A stretch of DNA of 64,000 bases from the NCBI RefSeq assembly GCF_001571285.1, contig NZ_BCTM01000001.1, positions 186,001-250,000 of the forward strand, written 5' to 3'. The notes beneath the pieces were generated by a model, which saw only the letters and a program-made list of their open reading frames with translations, ran no database searches and was not told the DNA's origin. Made by a program: the position numbers and the translations under genes. This DNA comes from Kluyvera cryocrescens NBRC 102467. Its GTDB lineage: Bacteria; Pseudomonadota; Gammaproteobacteria; Enterobacterales; Enterobacteriaceae. The stretch's first letter is position 1, and every line of letters starts with the position of its first letter. Below, one piece after another: positions 14,315 through 25,292 of the stretch.

Positions 14315-15481
14315 TTAATCATTACCAAACAGATCGCGGGTATAGACCTTGTCTTCAACATCCGCCAGCTCTTCGGCCATACGGTTGGAGATAATCACGT
14401 CCGCTTCCTGTTTAAAGACATCGAGATCGCGCACCACGCGTGAATTGAAGAATTCATCTTCCTTCATCACAGGTTCATAGATGATCACCGGAATACCTTT
14501 GGCCTTAATGCGCTTCATAATCCCCTGAATGGAGGAGGCGCGGAAGTTATCGGAGCCGGACTTCATGATCAGCCGGTAAACGCCCACCACCTTCGGCTTG
14601 CGCGCGAGGATAGAGTCAGCGATAAAATCTTTACGCGTACGGTTGGCATCAACGATAGCACCAATGATGTTGTTCGGGACCGACTCATAGTTCGCCAGTA
14701 ACTGCTTGGTGTCTTTCGGCAGGCAGTAGCCGCCATAGCCAAACGATGGGTTGTTATAGTGATTGCCGATGCGCGGATCCAGACATACACCCTCGATAAT
14801 CTGACGCGAGTTCAGCCCCAGGCTTTCCGCATAGCTGTCCAGCTCGTTAAAGTAGGCCACACGCAGCGCCAGATAGGTGTTAGCAAACAGCTTGATCGCT
14901 TCCGCTTCTGTCGAATCAGTAAACAGCGTCGGAATGTCTTGTTTGACCGCCCCTTCCTGCAGCAGTGCGGCAAAACGTTCGGCACGCTCTGAACGTTCGC
15001 CAATCACAATGCGCGACGGATGCAGGTTGTCGTAAAGTGCGCGACCTTCACGCAGGAACTCCGGTGAGAAGAAGATATTGTCGATGCCCAGTTCTTCTTT
15101 AATCGATTTGGTAAAACCTACCGGAATGGTGGATTTGATAATCATCACCGCCTGCGGGTTGATTTCAATGACGTCACGGATCACCGACTCAACGCTTGAG
15201 GTGTTGAAATAGTTGGTTTTCGGATCGTAGTCCGTTGGCGTAGCGATGATGACGTAGTCTGCATCGCGGTAAGCGTCATGCTTATCGGTCGTCGCCCGGA
15301 AATTCAGCGGTTTGGTCGCCAGATACTCTTCGATCTCTTTATCAACGATCGGCGATTTTTTCTGATTCAGCATGTCGACTTTGGACTGAATGATATCCAG
15401 CGCAACGACTTCGTGATGCTGGGCTATCAAAATGCCGTTCGACAGGCCAACGTAACCTGTTCCTGAAATAGTTATCTTCAT
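14315..15481 (-). CDS. ugd: UDP-glucose 6-dehydrogenase
   Basis: A 388-residue UDP-glucose/GDP-mannose dehydrogenase family enzyme that oxidises UDP-glucose twice with NAD to UDP-glucuronate. N-terminal Rossmann motif [12 protein letters not shown]. The catalytic cysteine is in the conserved [12 protein letters not shown] segment. UDP-GlcA feeds colanic acid, aminoarabinose on lipid A, and the Uge epimerase encoded nearby. It lies in the usual enterobacterial position between gnd and wzz, transcribed in the same direction as the O-antigen genes. Confidence 0.96.
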   Translation of the reverse strand: MKITISGTGYVGLSNGILIAQHHEVVALDIIQSKVDMLNQKKSPIVDKEIEEYLATKPLNFRATTDKHDAYRDADYVIIATPTDYDPKTNYFNTSSVESVIRDVIEINPQAVMIIKSTIPVGFTKSIKEELGIDNIFFSPEFLREGRALYDNLHPSRIVIGERSERAERFAALLQEGAVKQDIPTLFTDSTEAEAIKLFANTYLALRVAYFNELDSYAESLGLNSRQIIEGVCLDPRIGNHYNNPSFGYGGYCLPKDTKQLLANYESVPNNIIGAIVDANRTRKDFIADSILARKPKVVGVYRLIMKSGSDNFRASSIQGIMKRIKAKGIPVIIYEPVMKEDEFFNSRVVRDLDVFKQEADVIISNRMAEELADVEDKVYTRDLFGND

Positions 15482-15635
15482 CGGTTATGTAACTTCTTCC
15501 GGTTAAACATTTGAAGGTGAACACGTCACCACCGTGGAACCCAACGTTGTGCTATCGGGTAAGCGTGGGGTCAGTATATCGCGATTTACTGCAACGGCGG
15601 CTATCAGACCTGACTGAATGCGGTTTTCTGGACAT

Positions 15636-15662
15636 AAAAAAGCCCGGAGGAGCGCTCCGGGC
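15636..15662 (-). terminator. Terminator downstream of gnd
   Basis: The 8-bp stem GCCCGGAG/CTCCGGGC (15642-15649 with 15655-15662) has a 5-base loop. On the minus strand it is followed by a U run (A6 at 15636-15641). It lies just after gnd and before ugd, so ugd probably has its own promoter. Confidence 0.8.
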
Positions 15663-15689
15663 CTGCATTTACGGTTGGCTTAAATCAGA

Positions 15690-17096
15690 TTAATCCAGCC
15701 ATTCGGTGTGGAACACACCTTCTTTATCAGTGCGTTTATAGGTATGCGCACCGAAGTAGTCACGCTGAGCCTGAATCAGGTTAGCTGGCAGTACCGCTGC
15801 GCGGTAGCTGTCGTAGTAAGCGACTGCTGCAGAGAAGGTTGGTACCGGGATACCGTTCTGTACCGCGTAAGCAACAACGTCACGCAGCGCCTGCTGGTAG
15901 TCGTCAGCGATGTTTTTGAAGTACGGTGCCAGCAGCAGGTTCGCGATACCCGCATTTTCAGCGTAGGCGTCGGTGATTTTCTGCAGGAACTGCGCACGAA
16001 TGATGCAGCCCGCGCGGAAGATCTTCGCGATTTCGCCGTAGTTCAGATCCCAGTTGTATTCGTCAGAAGCGGCACGCAGCTGAGAGAAGCCCTGTGCGTA
16101 GGAGACGATTTTGCCCAGGTACAGTGCACGACGGACTTTCTCGATAAACTCAGCTTTATCACCAGCCAGTTTAGCCTGCGGGCCAGTCAGCACTTTAGAT
16201 GCTGCAACACGCTGCTCTTTCAGGGAGGAGATGTAACGAGCGAATACGGATTCGGTGATCAGAGACAGCGGCTCGCCCAGATCCAGAGAGCTCTGGCTGG
16301 TCCATTTACCGGTGCCTTTGTTGGCCGCTTCATCCAGGATCACATCAACCAGGTATTTACCTTCTTCGTCTTTCTTAGTGAAGATATCTTTGGTGATGTC
16401 GATCAGGTAGCTGCTCAGCTCGCCTTCGTTCCATTCGGTGAAGGTGGTGGCCAGCTCGTCGTTAGACAGGTTCAGACCGCCTTTCAGCAGAGAATAAGCT
16501 TCAGCAATCAGCTGCATGTCGCCGTATTCAATACCGTTGTGAACCATTTTCACGTAGTGGCCTGCACCATCAGCACCGATATAAGTCACACACGGTTCGC
16601 CGTCTTCGGCAACCGCAGCAATCTTAGTCAGGATCGGAGCAACCAGCTCGTACGCTTCTTTCTGACCGCCAGGCATGATGGATGGGCCTTTCAGAGCACC
16701 CTCTTCACCGCCGGAAACGCCGGTACCGATGAAGTTGAAGCCTTCCGCAGACAGTTCACGGTTACGACGAATAGTATCCTGGAAGAAGGTATTACCACCA
16801 TCAATGATGATGTCGCCTTTATCGAGGTACGGCTTCAGGGAATCGATGGCAGCATCGGTGCCTGCGCCCGCTTTCACCATTAACAGGATACGACGTGGGG
16901 TTTCAAGAGACTCGACGAACTCCTTCACCGTATAGTGCGGAACCAGTTTCTTACCCGGGTTCTCGGCAACGACTTCTTCGGTTTTTTCACGGGAGCGGTT
17001 GAAGATGGAGACGGTATAACCACGGCTTTCGATGTTGAGCGCCAGGTTGCGCCCCATCACTGCCATACCGACAACGCCGATCTGTTGCTTGGACAT
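15690..17096 (-). CDS. gnd: 6-phosphogluconate dehydrogenase, decarboxylating
   Basis: A 468-residue cytosolic enzyme of the oxidative pentose phosphate pathway that makes ribulose 5-phosphate, CO2 and NADPH. The N-terminal NADP motif is [15 protein letters not shown], and the substrate-binding signature is [22 protein letters not shown]. Catalytic lysine and asparagine lie in the [16 protein letters not shown] segment. It is the classical right-flank gene of enterobacterial O-antigen clusters and often hitch-hikes with serotype exchange. Its codon use looks like the core genome, unlike the AT-rich genes beyond manB. Confidence 0.98.
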   Translation of the reverse strand: MSKQQIGVVGMAVMGRNLALNIESRGYTVSIFNRSREKTEEVVAENPGKKLVPHYTVKEFVESLETPRRILLMVKAGAGTDAAIDSLKPYLDKGDIIIDGGNTFFQDTIRRNRELSAEGFNFIGTGVSGGEEGALKGPSIMPGGQKEAYELVAPILTKIAAVAEDGEPCVTYIGADGAGHYVKMVHNGIEYGDMQLIAEAYSLLKGGLNLSNDELATTFTEWNEGELSSYLIDITKDIFTKKDEEGKYLVDVILDEAANKGTGKWTSQSSLDLGEPLSLITESVFARYISSLKEQRVAASKVLTGPQAKLAGDKAEFIEKVRRALYLGKIVSYAQGFSQLRAASDEYNWDLNYGEIAKIFRAGCIIRAQFLQKITDAYAENAGIANLLLAPYFKNIADDYQQALRDVVAYAVQNGIPVPTFSAAVAYYDSYRAAVLPANLIQAQRDYFGAHTYKRTDKEGVFHTEWLD

Positions 17097-17249
17097 TACA
17101 TACTCCTGTCAGGGGATGGTCACCGCGCGAGTGGTGCACGGTTTTAAATGTGCGATAGATGTTAGCTCAGGAAGCATTAAAATGAATAGCTTTTGTTGAG
17201 ATAAGTCACACGTATTGAATAAACTTGCGAAAGCCAGATCCGTTTCTGG

Positions 17250-18620
17250 TCATTCTCCCAGCAGCTGAAGGATCTCTGACGTCTTTTCTTTCATCAAAGA
17301 GATATTTGCGCGAGATTCCACATTCAGGCGCACCACCGGTTCGGTATTTGAGGAACGCAGGTTGAAACGCCAATCGGCAAACGCCAGGCTGATGCCGTCG
17401 GTGCGGTCGATCTCAAGCGCGCTACCAGCAAAATGTGTCTCCACGCGAGCAATCGCCTCGGCAGGTTTCAGCAGCTTACGGTTAATTTCCCCGCTTGCCG
17501 GGAAGGCCGCCATTCGGTCGCGCACCAGTTCGCCCAGCGTTTTGCCCTTCAGGCTCAACAGTTCGCTGACCAACAACCACGGGATCATGCCGCTGTCACA
17601 GTAGGCAAAGTCGCGGAAGTAGTGGTGGGCACTCATCTCACCGCCGTACACCGCATCGTCCTGGCGCATCCGTTCCTTAATAAAGGCATGGCCGGTTTTT
17701 GACATCACCGGCGTGCCGCCCGCTGCCGTCACCACATCGACGGTGTTCCAGGACAGGCGCGGGTCGTGAATGATGCGCGCGCCGGGGTTCTTCTCGAGGA
17801 AGGCTTCCGCCAGCAGGCCAACAATGTAGTAGCCCTCGATAAACAGCCCTTTCTCGTCGAACAGGAAGCAGCGGTCAAAATCACCGTCGAAGGCGATACC
17901 CATATCGGCGCCGTATTTGATCACCGCATCACGGGTGTCATCGCGACACTCCGGCAGCAGCGGGTTGGGAATACCGTGAGGGAAAGTACCGTCCGGGGTG
18001 TTATGGACTTTAATCAGATTGACCGGCACGTTCAGCGCCTTAAAGCGGGCTTCCAGCGCATCAATCACCGGACCTGCCGCGCCGTTGCCGGAGTTCACCA
18101 CCAGCTTCAGCGGCGTCAGGTTTTTGACGTCGATATAACCCAGCAGATGGTCGATGTAGGCATCCTGCAGGTTAATTTTCTGGTAGCTGCCGCGCTGGTT
18201 TTCATCCACCGGCGGGAAGTCATTGGCCTCGGCCAGACGCTGCACATCGCGCAGGCCGGTGTCGCCGCTGATCGGGCGCGCGCCTTCGCGCACCAGCTTC
18301 ATGCCGTTGTAGTCCATCGGGTTATGGCTGGCGGTGACTTCAATGCCGCCGTCGACGCCGAGATGGAAAGTGGCAAAGTAAATTTCTTCGGTACCGGAAA
18401 GGCCGATGTCCAGCACATCTACGCCCGCATCGCGCAGGCCGCGTGCTAAGGCCATCTTCAGCGCTTCGCTGGTCAGACGCACATCGCCGCCCAGCACGAT
18501 GGTTTTCGGCTTCAGGTATTCACCGTAGGCGCGGCCAATGCGCCAGGCGATATCTTCGTTGAGCTCTTCGCCCAGCTTGCCACGAATGTCGTAGGCTTTA
18601 AAACAGTTAAGCGTCTTCAT
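17250..18620 (-). CDS. manB: Phosphomannomutase, O-antigen copy
   Basis: A 456-residue alpha-D-phosphohexomutase that converts mannose 6-phosphate to mannose 1-phosphate for GDP-mannose. The phosphoserine loop is [18 protein letters not shown], the metal loop is FDGDFDRCF, and the sugar loop is [10 protein letters not shown]. It is almost identical to the colanic-acid copy cpsG at 39563-40933; differences cluster in the first few and last roughly 60 residues. Its base composition is core-like, while the manC just upstream is AT-rich. This suggests recombination between the two manB copies. It follows manC by 12 bp. Confidence 0.95.
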   Translation of the reverse strand: MKTLNCFKAYDIRGKLGEELNEDIAWRIGRAYGEYLKPKTIVLGGDVRLTSEALKMALARGLRDAGVDVLDIGLSGTEEIYFATFHLGVDGGIEVTASHNPMDYNGMKLVREGARPISGDTGLRDVQRLAEANDFPPVDENQRGSYQKINLQDAYIDHLLGYIDVKNLTPLKLVVNSGNGAAGPVIDALEARFKALNVPVNLIKVHNTPDGTFPHGIPNPLLPECRDDTRDAVIKYGADMGIAFDGDFDRCFLFDEKGLFIEGYYIVGLLAEAFLEKNPGARIIHDPRLSWNTVDVVTAAGGTPVMSKTGHAFIKERMRQDDAVYGGEMSAHHYFRDFAYCDSGMIPWLLVSELLSLKGKTLGELVRDRMAAFPASGEINRKLLKPAEAIARVETHFAGSALEIDRTDGISLAFADWRFNLRSSNTEPVVRLNVESRANISLMKEKTSEILQLLGE

Positions 18621-18632
18621 GGGGACCTTAGA

Positions 18633-20066
18633 TCAAGTTCTGCCATATCTATCAGAGAATCGAATGATATCATCCTCCCCTAGATAAGATCCCGAATGTA
18701 TCTCAATGATTTCCAAAGGGATTTTACCTGGGTTTTCAAGGCAATGTTTAACACCAACAGGGATATACGCTGACTCATTTTCAGATAATAATTTTTCGCA
18801 TCCATTTATCGTTACCAACGCAACCCCAGCAACAACAACCCAGTGTTCAGCACGATGATGATGCAACTGTAAGGATAAACCCTCACCTGGCTTTACTGTG
18901 ATACGCTTGACTTGATAACGTACCCCCTCATCAATTGAATCGTATTTCCCCCATGGGCGGAAAAATTCCTGATGAACACGGTGTTCATGACGCCCTGAGT
19001 CTTTTATCTCAGTAACAATATCCTTTATTTCCTGAACTCTATTGCGATCAGCAACGAGTAACGCATCTTTGGTTTGAATTATGACTAAGTTGCTTACCCC
19101 TAGCGTCGTAACCAAAGATGACTCCGAATGAATATAACTATCATGAGTATCAACACTGACAACATCACCAACATTTACATTGCCTGATTCGTCTTTCAGC
19201 TTCAAATCCCAAAGAGAAGACCAAGATCCTATATCGCTCCAACCGATATCCATGGGGATAACAACTGCGTTATTAGTCTTTTCCATGATGGCATAATCGA
19301 TCGATTCATCAGGACACTGAGAAAATTTTTCAGCATCAATGCGAATAAAATCCAAATCAATATTTTCCGACTGCACAGCCTCTTGACAAGAGGCTAAAAT
19401 ATCCGGGCGGTATTTTTTTAATTCTTCAATGTAACAACTTGCCTTCATCATAAATATTCCGCTATTCCAAGAGTACTCTCCTGACGAAAAATACTCTTCG
19501 GCCGTTATAATATCAGGCTTCTCAACAAAGGCTTGAACTGCATTAGCTGAAAATAAGGGGCTTGAATATACAACCCCACCACTGTGGATATAACCATACC
19601 CCGTTTCAGGATGTGTAGGCTTGATACCGTAAATAACTAGCTTCCCCTGTTCAGCAAGCACTACCGAACTAGCAATTACATCACAAAAGTTTTCTGTATC
19701 TTGTATTGCATGATCTGCTGCTAAAACAAGCAACAGAGGCTCAGCATCAGTATGCTTCATTAAAGAAATCAATGCTGCAAGACAAATGGCCGGTGCTGTA
19801 TTCTTACCAACAGGCTCGAGGATAATATTGCTATCTAACTGCCCTATTTCCCTTAACTGTTCAGCAACAACAAATCTGTGTAATTCATTCGCAATAACGA
19901 GTGGCTTATGACAATTTAGAGCATTCAGCCTTAAAACTGTTTCCTGCAACAGACTCAATGAACCCATTAGTTTTAGAAACTGCTTAGGATATTCCTCTCG
20001 GGAGAGAGGCCATAACCTCGAACCATTACCTCCGCTTAGAATAACAGGAATCAATAAAGAACTCAT
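18633..20066 (-). CDS. manC: Mannose-1-phosphate guanylyltransferase, O-antigen copy
   Basis: A 477-residue bifunctional-type enzyme that makes GDP-mannose from mannose 1-phosphate and GTP. The pyrophosphorylase signature is [21 protein letters not shown]. The C-terminal cupin domain has [16 protein letters not shown], as in the phosphomannose-isomerase part of the family. It is much more AT-rich and clearly diverged from cpsB at 41040-42476. It overlaps the upstream glycosyltransferase gene by 4 bp, so it belongs to the imported O-antigen block and supplies mannose for the O-unit. Confidence 0.95.
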   Translation of the reverse strand: MSSLLIPVILSGGNGSRLWPLSREEYPKQFLKLMGSLSLLQETVLRLNALNCHKPLVIANELHRFVVAEQLREIGQLDSNIILEPVGKNTAPAICLAALISLMKHTDAEPLLLVLAADHAIQDTENFCDVIASSVVLAEQGKLVIYGIKPTHPETGYGYIHSGGVVYSSPLFSANAVQAFVEKPDIITAEEYFSSGEYSWNSGIFMMKASCYIEELKKYRPDILASCQEAVQSENIDLDFIRIDAEKFSQCPDESIDYAIMEKTNNAVVIPMDIGWSDIGSWSSLWDLKLKDESGNVNVGDVVSVDTHDSYIHSESSLVTTLGVSNLVIIQTKDALLVADRNRVQEIKDIVTEIKDSGRHEHRVHQEFFRPWGKYDSIDEGVRYQVKRITVKPGEGLSLQLHHHRAEHWVVVAGVALVTINGCEKLLSENESAYIPVGVKHCLENPGKIPLEIIEIHSGSYLGEDDIIRFSDRYGRT

Positions 20067-20890
20067 AAAATCCCCCTAATTATCTTTTTATAAATAAAGC
20101 CGCGGATATTTGCAGGCAATATTCTAACCGTAGAGCGAAGAAAAACATTTCGTAGAAAGTCACAAAAGGTAATGTAATTATTATTATAAAAATGATACTG
20201 AGCCTTTATTTCAGATATTGCATATTTCCAACCACCACGTCTTTTTGTGGTTTCTATCGAGAAACGCATATCAACCAACACATCCTGAATGTTATCCCCA
20301 ATATATCCTTTGGAAAGTAGTTTCAACCACAGGGCATAATCTTCATATAAATATTCATTGCCATAGCCACCGACATGATATATCTTCTCCTTACGAAAAG
20401 CTACTGCTGGATGATTGAATGGCGAACGTGTCCTTGAATATTTAATAATATCTGACTTGGAGGGAACCTTTTTTACCAAACCCGAGTCACCTGGAATATA
20501 TTGAAATTCTTCAATCCATGAACTTACGATGTCAACGTCTGGATTTTTAGCCATAAAATCCATTATAACTGAAAATCGATTATATCTATTAACATCATCG
20601 GAATCCGCGCGAATAACAATATCATAATGACAAAAGGTCAACCCATAATTAAGCGCAACCCCAAGCCCCATATTTTCCTCAAGAGACACGTAAATAATTG
20701 GAAGAAGCGATTCCCACTTTTCAATTACCAGTCCTATTTCATTTGTTACAGGACCATCGCGAACAATAATAACCTCCGTTGGAGGAGTATCATTCTGATA
20801 TATAGATAAGAGTGACTGTTCAAGAAAATCCGGTGAATCCCTGTAATACACTGCCATTAAGACAGAGAATTTTTCATTTATATATGACAT
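20063..20890 (-). CDS. Family 2 glycosyltransferase (O-antigen)
   Basis: A 275-residue GT-A fold glycosyltransferase resembling the AmsE/WcaA-type GT2 enzymes. The N-terminal region has [19 protein letters not shown]. The nucleotide-sugar metal motif is visible as [11 protein letters not shown], and a downstream segment is [13 protein letters not shown] (acceptor/base region, ED motif). I chose the ATG at 20890, directly after the previous stop codon and preceded by GAAAGG; an ATG at 20917 would overlap by 26 bp. No membrane anchor is evident, so it is probably cytosolic or peripheral. The donor sugar cannot be read from sequence; mannose, rhamnose or galactose are candidates. Confidence 0.85.
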   Translation of the reverse strand: MSYINEKFSVLMAVYYRDSPDFLEQSLLSIYQNDTPPTEVIIVRDGPVTNEIGLVIEKWESLLPIIYVSLEENMGLGVALNYGLTFCHYDIVIRADSDDVNRYNRFSVIMDFMAKNPDVDIVSSWIEEFQYIPGDSGLVKKVPSKSDIIKYSRTRSPFNHPAVAFRKEKIYHVGGYGNEYLYEDYALWLKLLSKGYIGDNIQDVLVDMRFSIETTKRRGGWKYAISEIKAQYHFYNNNYITFCDFLRNVFLRSTVRILPANIRGFIYKKIIRGIL

Positions 20891-20891
20891 A

Positions 20892-21998
20892 TTAGAAACA
20901 CCTTTCAAACAGCTCACTTAATACATGAACTTGTTTCGCCTTTGAAAACCGTTTTAATTCTTGTTCAAAAGCATCAAACTCAATTTTTGTTTTATTTGCT
21001 ACAGACATTGCATGAGCAACTGATTCAGAGTCAGATTTCACAACAAATCCTACCTTACCCACAATTTCAGGTAGCGCACCGGTATTTGCAACAATAGAGG
21101 GTTTATATAAACTCATAGCTTCCAGCACTGGTATGCCAAATCCTTCATTTTTCCCCAGTAATATTAGTGCCGTACAGCCAGCATAATAGGACCATTTGTC
21201 GTCTTCTGATATATATCCCAGCAGGTGAACTCTTTCCGTCAGCCCTAATTTTTTAATAAGTTCTGACAACTCATCTTTTGCACCTTGATCACCCCCAGCT
21301 ATAACTAAATGACATTCTGTTTGGTTATTACTAATATAATCATTGAAAGCGTTAATCATCAAGTCGAATTGCTTATCCTTTTGCAACGCACCAACACTGA
21401 AAAAATATTCATCAGCAATTTTATCATGTGTATTAATAATTTTCATTTTCTGCTGAGAAAGGACATTGTAAGTGACTTTTATTTTATCTTTATCCACATT
21501 TAAGGTTCTGGTGATGTCATCCTTTGAGTAATGTGAAACTGTGACAATTTTTTTAGCCGAGCGAGAGCATAAAGCTGTAAACAATCGCAGATAAATTCGC
21601 TGAATCAAACCAAAACGATTTTCTTTTTTAAAAGGGAGCAAGTCATGGATGGTAATAATTGAATTACACGCATGCGGAAGAAGGACTGGATTAATATTAT
21701 TGGGGGAGTAAATAACATTAAAACCACGGAGCATGAATGGTAATTTCACCTGTTCAAATATAACCCGGCGAACTCGGCTATACAACCCACCAATGGGTAG
21801 GTATTTGATATTATCCCTTTCAGGAATTGGGAACATTTTTCCAATTGAAATATGTTCGAGATGAATTATGGTTATTTCACAATCATCACACATAAATATT
21901 TCATTCATATTACTAGCAATAACATCTCTAAAATAGACCCCAACTCCATAATATTTCTCTTCGGAGAATGAAAGTAAATTAATCATTATTTTTTTCAT
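20892..21998 (-). CDS. Family 4 glycosyltransferase (O-antigen)
   Basis: A 368-residue GT-B retaining glycosyltransferase. The C-terminal donor-binding region shows the GT4 EX7E motif (EGFGIPVLEAMSLYKPSIVANTGALPEI), and the mid-protein IVTVSHYSKDDI segment is typical of mannosyltransferases of the WbdA/WbaZ sort. With manC and manB in the operon, a mannosyltransferase role is a reasonable inference, not proven. Its 4-bp overlap with wzy upstream and tight junction with the GT2 gene downstream indicate one transcript. AT-rich. Confidence 0.85.
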   Translation of the reverse strand: MKKIMINLLSFSEEKYYGVGVYFRDVIASNMNEIFMCDDCEITIIHLEHISIGKMFPIPERDNIKYLPIGGLYSRVRRVIFEQVKLPFMLRGFNVIYSPNNINPVLLPHACNSIITIHDLLPFKKENRFGLIQRIYLRLFTALCSRSAKKIVTVSHYSKDDITRTLNVDKDKIKVTYNVLSQQKMKIINTHDKIADEYFFSVGALQKDKQFDLMINAFNDYISNNQTECHLVIAGGDQGAKDELSELIKKLGLTERVHLLGYISEDDKWSYYAGCTALILLGKNEGFGIPVLEAMSLYKPSIVANTGALPEIVGKVGFVVKSDSESVAHAMSVANKTKIEFDAFEQELKRFSKAKQVHVLSELFERCF

Positions 21999-23152
21999 AA
22001 AATAAATCTCTTAAATTTTCCTATTGCAATATGTATTAAGATGTAAATGAATAGAGACAAAATAACCGAAGAAAATTGAAATATCCAACCAGGGAATAAA
22101 AAAACAAGCCAGAATAACCAACGCATGTTCTGCGTATATTCATCATTTGAAATTGCCTTCGATAGCATCGTAAACACCAAGCAAAGAAATATAACCCATA
22201 AGACTGGAAGTAAATAATAATCGTTTTGAATAATAATCCACCCTACTAAAGAAGGGTTGACATTCCACGAGGTATCATAATCAGTTGCTATGTATTTTGC
22301 CAAAAGGTCTGATGTATTCAACGCATCATTTTTTAGGTTTATTTTATTTAAAAAAACTGACGATATATTTTCCTGATAAAAATCAGTAGAGACCCTGCTA
22401 TTTTTTAATTTTTGCAAATTAACTTCATTATCGAGAATGAAAGCAACATGAGAAACAGTCTGTACCCGGTCAATTACCTTTTTAAGTTGTTGACCAATGG
22501 ATTCTGAGTATGACACCGGAAGTTCATTTCCGCCTGTATTTCTAATGTCGTTTTTCAAATTTTGAACATACGGCAAAATCAAAACAAATAACACGGTTAC
22601 AATACCAATCTTCCAATTATTTTTATTTTTAACCCTACGCCCAACATAAGTTATTAATATCAAGAGAAATAAATATGAAATCCAGCCCCTCTGAATAAAT
22701 GATAAAACCCAGAGGGCTGTAATCAAACCTTTATATTTAGAATCCTTACAATGAGTAATAAATATAAGTACAAGAACATCAATATTAATCAGAACAAAAA
22801 AAGCTGAAATAAGCGTCCCAGCCCTTGCATTATTTCCAGCAACAAAAAAACCAGTAAACTGAACATATATAATAAATGATAATTCCAATGTAATTAAAAT
22901 CAATGGAAAAATATCACTATCCTTAATACTTAATAAGGGTTTTATTTTTTCAAGCATGTCAAATAGCAAAGCCATACCAATGAGACTTATTGCTATCAAA
23001 AATAAAGAATATATAACAGAATGTTGCGTTGTACTGATACCTACCAAATCACCAATAAGATTGTTTTGGTCTGAAAAGATAATGTAAGCAGCACATACAT
23101 TTAATATTAAAATAAATGCTGTAATTGGCAGCGTATAATATTTATAAGTCAT
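21995..23152 (-). CDS. wzy: O-antigen polymerase Wzy
   Basis: A 385-residue very hydrophobic protein with about ten to eleven predicted membrane segments and a long central hydrophilic loop (about residues 200-290). This is the usual architecture of Wzy, the periplasmic polymerase of O-units in Wzx/Wzy-dependent systems. Wzy proteins share almost no sequence motifs, so the call rests on topology, length and position in a cluster that has wzx and no other polymerase candidate. It overlaps its neighbours by 4 bp on each side. AT-rich. Confidence 0.8.
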   Translation of the reverse strand: MTYKYYTLPITAFILILNVCAAYIIFSDQNNLIGDLVGISTTQHSVIYSLFLIAISLIGMALLFDMLEKIKPLLSIKDSDIFPLILITLELSFIIYVQFTGFFVAGNNARAGTLISAFFVLINIDVLVLIFITHCKDSKYKGLITALWVLSFIQRGWISYLFLLILITYVGRRVKNKNNWKIGIVTVLFVLILPYVQNLKNDIRNTGGNELPVSYSESIGQQLKKVIDRVQTVSHVAFILDNEVNLQKLKNSRVSTDFYQENISSVFLNKINLKNDALNTSDLLAKYIATDYDTSWNVNPSLVGWIIIQNDYYLLPVLWVIFLCLVFTMLSKAISNDEYTQNMRWLFWLVFLFPGWIFQFSSVILSLFIYILIHIAIGKFKRFIL

Positions 23153-23967
23153 ATCCGTGAAAAGACTCTTGCCATTTTAGCCCACTGTTCATTAAGAAAA
23201 TGTAATAATCGCCCCTTCCAAGTTGGTATGATTGATAGCAATACACCACTGGCACCTACCTTACCGGAAATATAGTGCTCCATAAACACGCATTTAGCTT
23301 TAGTATCTAAGCGGAAATTATTATCTTTATACAATCTAGCCTGATACCAGACGGTGTCAGTTTCAGTATCAAGAAGATGGCTTCTAATAAATTCTTTTAA
23401 CTTAGGTTCAATTCCGTTCCCCCAATCTTTATCCTTAATGTTAATAGTATTGTTATTAAAGTTGTCCGGAAGTTTAGAATAACAATCTAAAATTTTCATT
23501 CCAGCTTCTTGATTCACTAGCATACAGAATGAAGAAATATAACCTGGATAATTACTCCATGGACTAGAGAAACAAATATTATTATAAGGATCAAATCGAC
23601 CAGCCATCGCACAAACTGAAATTCTGGATATAGCATTATAATAAGCTATGGTTTTTGTCAGAATAAATTTTGTATTATGCTTAGTAAATAACGTATCATT
23701 TATGATTAGTATAGGTGCTGATAACTCATTACGATGAATAGTTAATAAACTTTGAATACCTTGGTCATATGCAGAGAACTCAAAAAGACTATTATCCCCT
23801 CTTATTATCAGAAAGTCTTTATGTTCAAATTCAAATCCATGGCTATTGTTAATAACAATCACCCCCGAAAGCGAAAATTCACTTAGATATTTTTCCAACT
23901 GGTTAATGATTTTCTTGGGCGTTACTGAATACGAGCAAGCCACAACGAATAATTTATTCTTTTCCAC
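23149..23967 (-). CDS. Putative O-antigen glycosyltransferase, family not recognised
   Basis: A 272-residue soluble protein that I cannot place in a named family with certainty. It starts with a Rossmann-like KLFVVACSYSVTPKKIINQLEKYL. It has a candidate nucleotide-sugar segment ILIINDTLFTKHN, where the ND pair occupies the place of a GT-A DxD motif. No signal peptide or membrane segments are apparent. Its position between wzy and a second unusual transferase, with 4-bp and 14-bp overlaps, strongly suggests a sugar transferase for the O-unit. Confidence 0.6.
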   Translation of the reverse strand: MEKNKLFVVACSYSVTPKKIINQLEKYLSEFSLSGVIVINNSHGFEFEHKDFLIIRGDNSLFEFSAYDQGIQSLLTIHRNELSAPILIINDTLFTKHNTKFILTKTIAYYNAISRISVCAMAGRFDPYNNICFSSPWSNYPGYISSFCMLVNQEAGMKILDCYSKLPDNFNNNTINIKDKDWGNGIEPKLKEFIRSHLLDTETDTVWYQARLYKDNNFRLDTKAKCVFMEHYISGKVGASGVLLSIIPTWKGRLLHFLNEQWAKMARVFSRI

Positions 23968-24709
23968 TGATTACAGAACTCCAATCTATTGCGGGGGCCA
24001 ATAAACTTGCCATACTATGCGTAGAAAGAGAAGGTATTGGGGAAATTAATTTTCTCCTCAATATTTTAGTTAATATGAAAAATAATTTATAATCATAAAT
24101 ACCCATGCTTAATATCGTCTTTAGTTTATCAAACATATCAGCTCTCATAATATACGTTGCGCAGGTGCTTGGAGCCAATTTCCAGTGATGTGTTCCCGTG
24201 AAGTATACACAAGATTTCGGATTTTTATTTTTTCCCGCATCGATATGCTCACAATATTCATGATATTTATCAGGATGGTCATATAGACTAATAACATCCC
24301 AATTAATCAGTGAATTATTTAAAGAATTCAATTCATCAAGCCAATTATGTAAATGCACATAGTCATTTTCTAACAAATAGATTAGATCCGAGCTTTCCAT
24401 ATTACGGATATCAGATGAAACTATGTCAATACAAGCACGCCATGCTTTTCTCTGATCTCCGCCGTTTATGACATGTATTTTTTTATTACACAATAATGAA
24501 TTTTTAAATAGTTTATATAATGGTTCAGAATCCAAAATATCAGGGTTACCGTCAAAGATAAAATTAAAAATGACGTTACTATTGAACTTTGAACGCTCAA
24601 TTGTGGATATTAAATTTCTGAAACAAGCTTCATGACTGAACCAATCAGGCCGTCCATTTATGGTTGCCCGGCTAATGTCAGTATGTCTGAAATAAATATT
24701 TACTTTCAA
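23954..24709 (-). CDS. Putative O-antigen glycosyltransferase with GT-A-like features
   Basis: A 251-residue soluble protein. It has a GT-A-like layout: an N-terminal strand (MKVNIYFRHTDIS), a mid-protein segment DLIYLLENDYVHLHNWLDEL where END may act as the metal/donor motif, and a later HHWKLAPSTCATYIMR. I do not recognise a named family. The gene overlaps the acetyltransferase upstream (ATGA) and the next transferase downstream by 14 bp. A glycosyltransferase role is inferred from context and fold-like pattern. Confidence 0.6.
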   Translation of the reverse strand: MKVNIYFRHTDISRATINGRPDWFSHEACFRNLISTIERSKFNSNVIFNFIFDGNPDILDSEPLYKLFKNSLLCNKKIHVINGGDQRKAWRACIDIVSSDIRNMESSDLIYLLENDYVHLHNWLDELNSLNNSLINWDVISLYDHPDKYHEYCEHIDAGKNKNPKSCVYFTGTHHWKLAPSTCATYIMRADMFDKLKTILSMGIYDYKLFFILTKILRRKLISPIPSLSTHSMASLLAPAIDWSSVISGKE

Positions 24710-25284
24710 CTATCACCCCTCAAATATTTCTGAATGAACTGCTCTTCAACTTTTAATAAATCACGGCTTCGTTCTTTTTTTGCCTTTGCCGGAACACCTG
24801 TATAAACCGTAAATTCCTTACACGTATCCTTAATTAAGGTAAGAGCACCAACAACAGCCCCTTCATTAATCACAACATTAGGAAGAACAACGCTCCCTGA
24901 TCCTATTATCACATGCTTACCAATAAATACCGAACCACTGCTAACGTTTATAAACTCTATTGGCACAAGAGGATTTGTCATGTAGTGACCGGAATAATCA
25001 TCATTACTTGAGTAAATTGACACCCGGGAGGATAGATTCGCATAATTAGAAATCGAAACTTTTCCCGCACCGATAATTGAACAGAAGACTGCAATGTGAA
25101 TATAACTACCTATATAAACCCCACCCTCGCCAGCAGAAATAACGCAAAAGTCATCGATGCGTACATTATCACCAATCTCTATTTTTCCGCAGTTGTAAAA
25201 AGATGCTTTGTTAGAAATAAGCACATTACAACCGACTTTACCGAATCCTAAATCATGTATTTCATCTTGGCTCAAATATGCCAT
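24706..25284 (-). CDS. Hexapeptide-repeat O-/N-acetyltransferase, VioB-like candidate
   Basis: A 192-residue left-handed beta-helix acetyltransferase. Hexapeptide repeats run through the middle (for example IEIGDNVRIDDFCVIS and VFIGKHVIIGSGSVVLPNVVI), and the C-terminal VYTGVPAKAKKER segment is typical of the family. I chose the ATG at 25284, which follows the aminotransferase stop by 8 bp with AAAGG upstream; an in-frame ATG at 25308 is also possible. Directly after a sugar 4-aminotransferase, the best guess is N-acetylation of dTDP-4-amino-4,6-dideoxyglucose. O-acetylation of the O-unit is the alternative. Confidence 0.75.
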   Translation of the reverse strand: MAYLSQDEIHDLGFGKVGCNVLISNKASFYNCGKIEIGDNVRIDDFCVISAGEGGVYIGSYIHIAVFCSIIGAGKVSISNYANLSSRVSIYSSNDDYSGHYMTNPLVPIEFINVSSGSVFIGKHVIIGSGSVVLPNVVINEGAVVGALTLIKDTCKEFTVYTGVPAKAKKERSRDLLKVEEQFIQKYLRGDS

Positions 25285-25292
25285 TGGCTTAT

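Noticed and set aside
15708-16883. A 391-codon plus-strand ORF opposite gnd
   Set aside because: It is the antisense shadow of the highly conserved gnd gene, with no family features and no ribosome-binding site.
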